NCBI GenBank assembly: GCA_001598975.1
Contig: BBXU01001584.1
Coordinates: 1-59,909, forward strand
DNA length: 59,909 bases
Direction: 5' to 3'
From: Parachlorella kessleri
Taxonomy: Eukaryota; Chlorophyta; Trebouxiophyceae; Chlorellales; Chlorellaceae
The notes beneath the pieces are model-generated. The model was not told the origin of the DNA and did no database searches. It saw only the letters and a list, made by a program, of their open reading frames with translations. The position numbers were made by a program, and so were the translations under genes. Below, in pieces: positions 58,801 through 59,909 of the stretch. Every line of letters starts with the position of its first letter. Positions within the stretch are counted from its first letter, which is position 1.

Positions 58801-59909
58801 CCAAGGGTGAGTCACCCAGCACGCCCAGTGATCATGGAGGGGCCGCCTTGGTCTGGCAGTTGTGCAAGTGGCTGGCAGCTGTGGTGTAGGTTGGAGCTCT
58901 GCCCCCGCTTTTGCTAGTAACTGCGACCAGAGCCTACTGCTCATTAGCTCTTGAGCTGAAGCGCCCCCCACCCCACCAAAGCAACTGTGGCAGGCAGCTG
59001 TGGTGCTGCAGCGGCCAACGCCCTCCTGGACATTGGTTTTTTTCTGCATGAAGAAGAGGTGTGCATGATGGGAGTGGTAAGAGCCTCCTCCAGGTGCCGA
59101 CCACGCCGGCTGGGTGGTGCGTTGCCCTGCGCAGGCGGCGTGGCTGTGATCAAGAAGGCTGTGTGCATGAAGGAGGAGGACGCCGGCATGGCCTGGGTTC
59201 ATCTGGAGTACCGCAACGGCGACAGGGAGGTGCGTGAGTTCGTGCGCACGCCCCCCATGGGGTGCCCCCGCCCCCGCCCCCCAACCCAACCCAACCATAC
59301 CCTACCCCTCTCCCCCCCTGTGGCACACCTCAAGCCCAACCCAAATAGTGGCCGCTGTGGCAGGCTGGTAGGGTGATGCACTGCGGGTCTTTGTGGTCTC
59401 CTGGCGGACCTTGCTACTAGGGCTGGCTGCCTATGCGGGGGTGTGCATTGTTGGCTGCAGCAGTGAGGGGACTGTGTCGTCATCTGTGGTCAGCCGTCAG
59501 TCGCCCACCCGGTCCTTTGGCCGGCCTCCCTATCAGCTGATGTGTGCGTAACCGCTGCTGCCAGCCACCCTGTGCCTGCAGGTGCGGCGCATGCGCCGCC
59601 TGGCGATCTCTTTTATCGCCACCATTGCTAACTACGAGTACGCCTTCTACTGGTACCTCTACCAGGCAGGTCACCCGCATAGCATGCACAGCAGCATGGT
59701 GCTGAGTCACTGGTTACACATCCGAGCACGTGGTGGTGTTTGCGCGGAAGACCCACTTGCTCGGTCCTCCCATCAACGCAGCCCTGCGCCAAGCTAGCGT
59801 TGCTTGGCTCTTCCCTTGTTGCCCTTTGCTTTACTTCCAGGACTCTCTGTCGTGTTGGGTTGGTAATACCCTCCCTCGAACACTGTTTTTTCCCCCCACC
59901 ATAACAATC
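55891..59909 (+). CDS. Copper amine oxidase (primary-amine oxidase), 3' end outside the window
   Basis: Nine exons are visible: 55891-56046, 56145-56201, 56434-56592, 56926-57080, 57476-57638, 58003-58320, 58722-58806, 59135-59229 and 59582 to about 59667. They are in phase throughout. Family role: oxidative deamination of primary amines to aldehyde, ammonia and H2O2 with copper and topaquinone. Visible blocks are [15 protein letters not shown] (domain start), [64 protein letters not shown] and the catalytic-Asp block [20 protein letters not shown]. The topaquinone site is [11 protein letters not shown] (Tyr codon 59633-59635). The copper His ligands lie beyond the window. KEEDAG replaces the more usual HEED-type block. 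The N-terminal extension is short and no clear signal peptide is seen, so location (peroxisome, cytosol or secreted) is open. The last donor is CAG before GCAGGT and could be GC or a GT four bases on. Confidence 0.92.

Overview
This is nuclear DNA of a photosynthetic eukaryote, most likely a core chlorophyte green alga (Trebouxiophyceae or Chlorophyceae; I cannot narrow it further). Genes are cut into many short exons by GT-AG and GC-AG introns. Most products have plant-type relatives: a CRTISO-like flavoprotein, a lumenal PsbP-domain protein, organellar SHMT, the SDR/MDR fusion NQR, and organellar RECG. There are proline-rich wall-type proteins and no operons, Shine-Dalgarno sites or prokaryotic mobile elements. 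Gene models were built by hand from splice sites, reading phase and family knowledge. Almost every model keeps one open frame across all its exons, which is the main support for them.

Layout: cupin (+, 31-885); SDR-MDR fusion (-, 1160-6550); CRTISO-like oxidoreductase (+, 6858-10881); Ser/Ala/Pro-rich one-TM protein (-, 11961-14105); PsbP-domain protein (-, 14748-16634); endonuclease G (+, 16990-20330); CBM2-bearing type I membrane protein (+, 20992-24174); small hydrophilic protein (+, 24996-25841); DnaQ-like exonuclease fused to RecG helicase (-, 26411-37125, 26 exons); organellar serine hydroxymethyltransferase (-, 38483-42441); papain-type protease with a C-terminal membrane segment (+, 42870-46113); CCCH zinc-finger protein (-, 46740-50159); a gene-poor, repeat-bearing stretch (50160-53088); mitochondrial-type ribosomal protein uL3 (-, 53089-55435); copper amine oxidase (+, 55891 to beyond the window end).

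The genes do not form one pathway. Several encode organelle proteins: transit-like N-termini occur on the CRTISO-like, PsbP, RECG, SHMT and uL3m products. Four head-to-head pairs share short upstream regions (NQR/CRTISO-like, PsbP/EndoG, SHMT/protease, uL3m/amine oxidase). The most unusual items are the exonuclease-RecG fusion, the membrane-anchored papain protease, the CBM2-stalk-TM protein, and a high share of GC-AG introns (9 of about 111 modelled introns).
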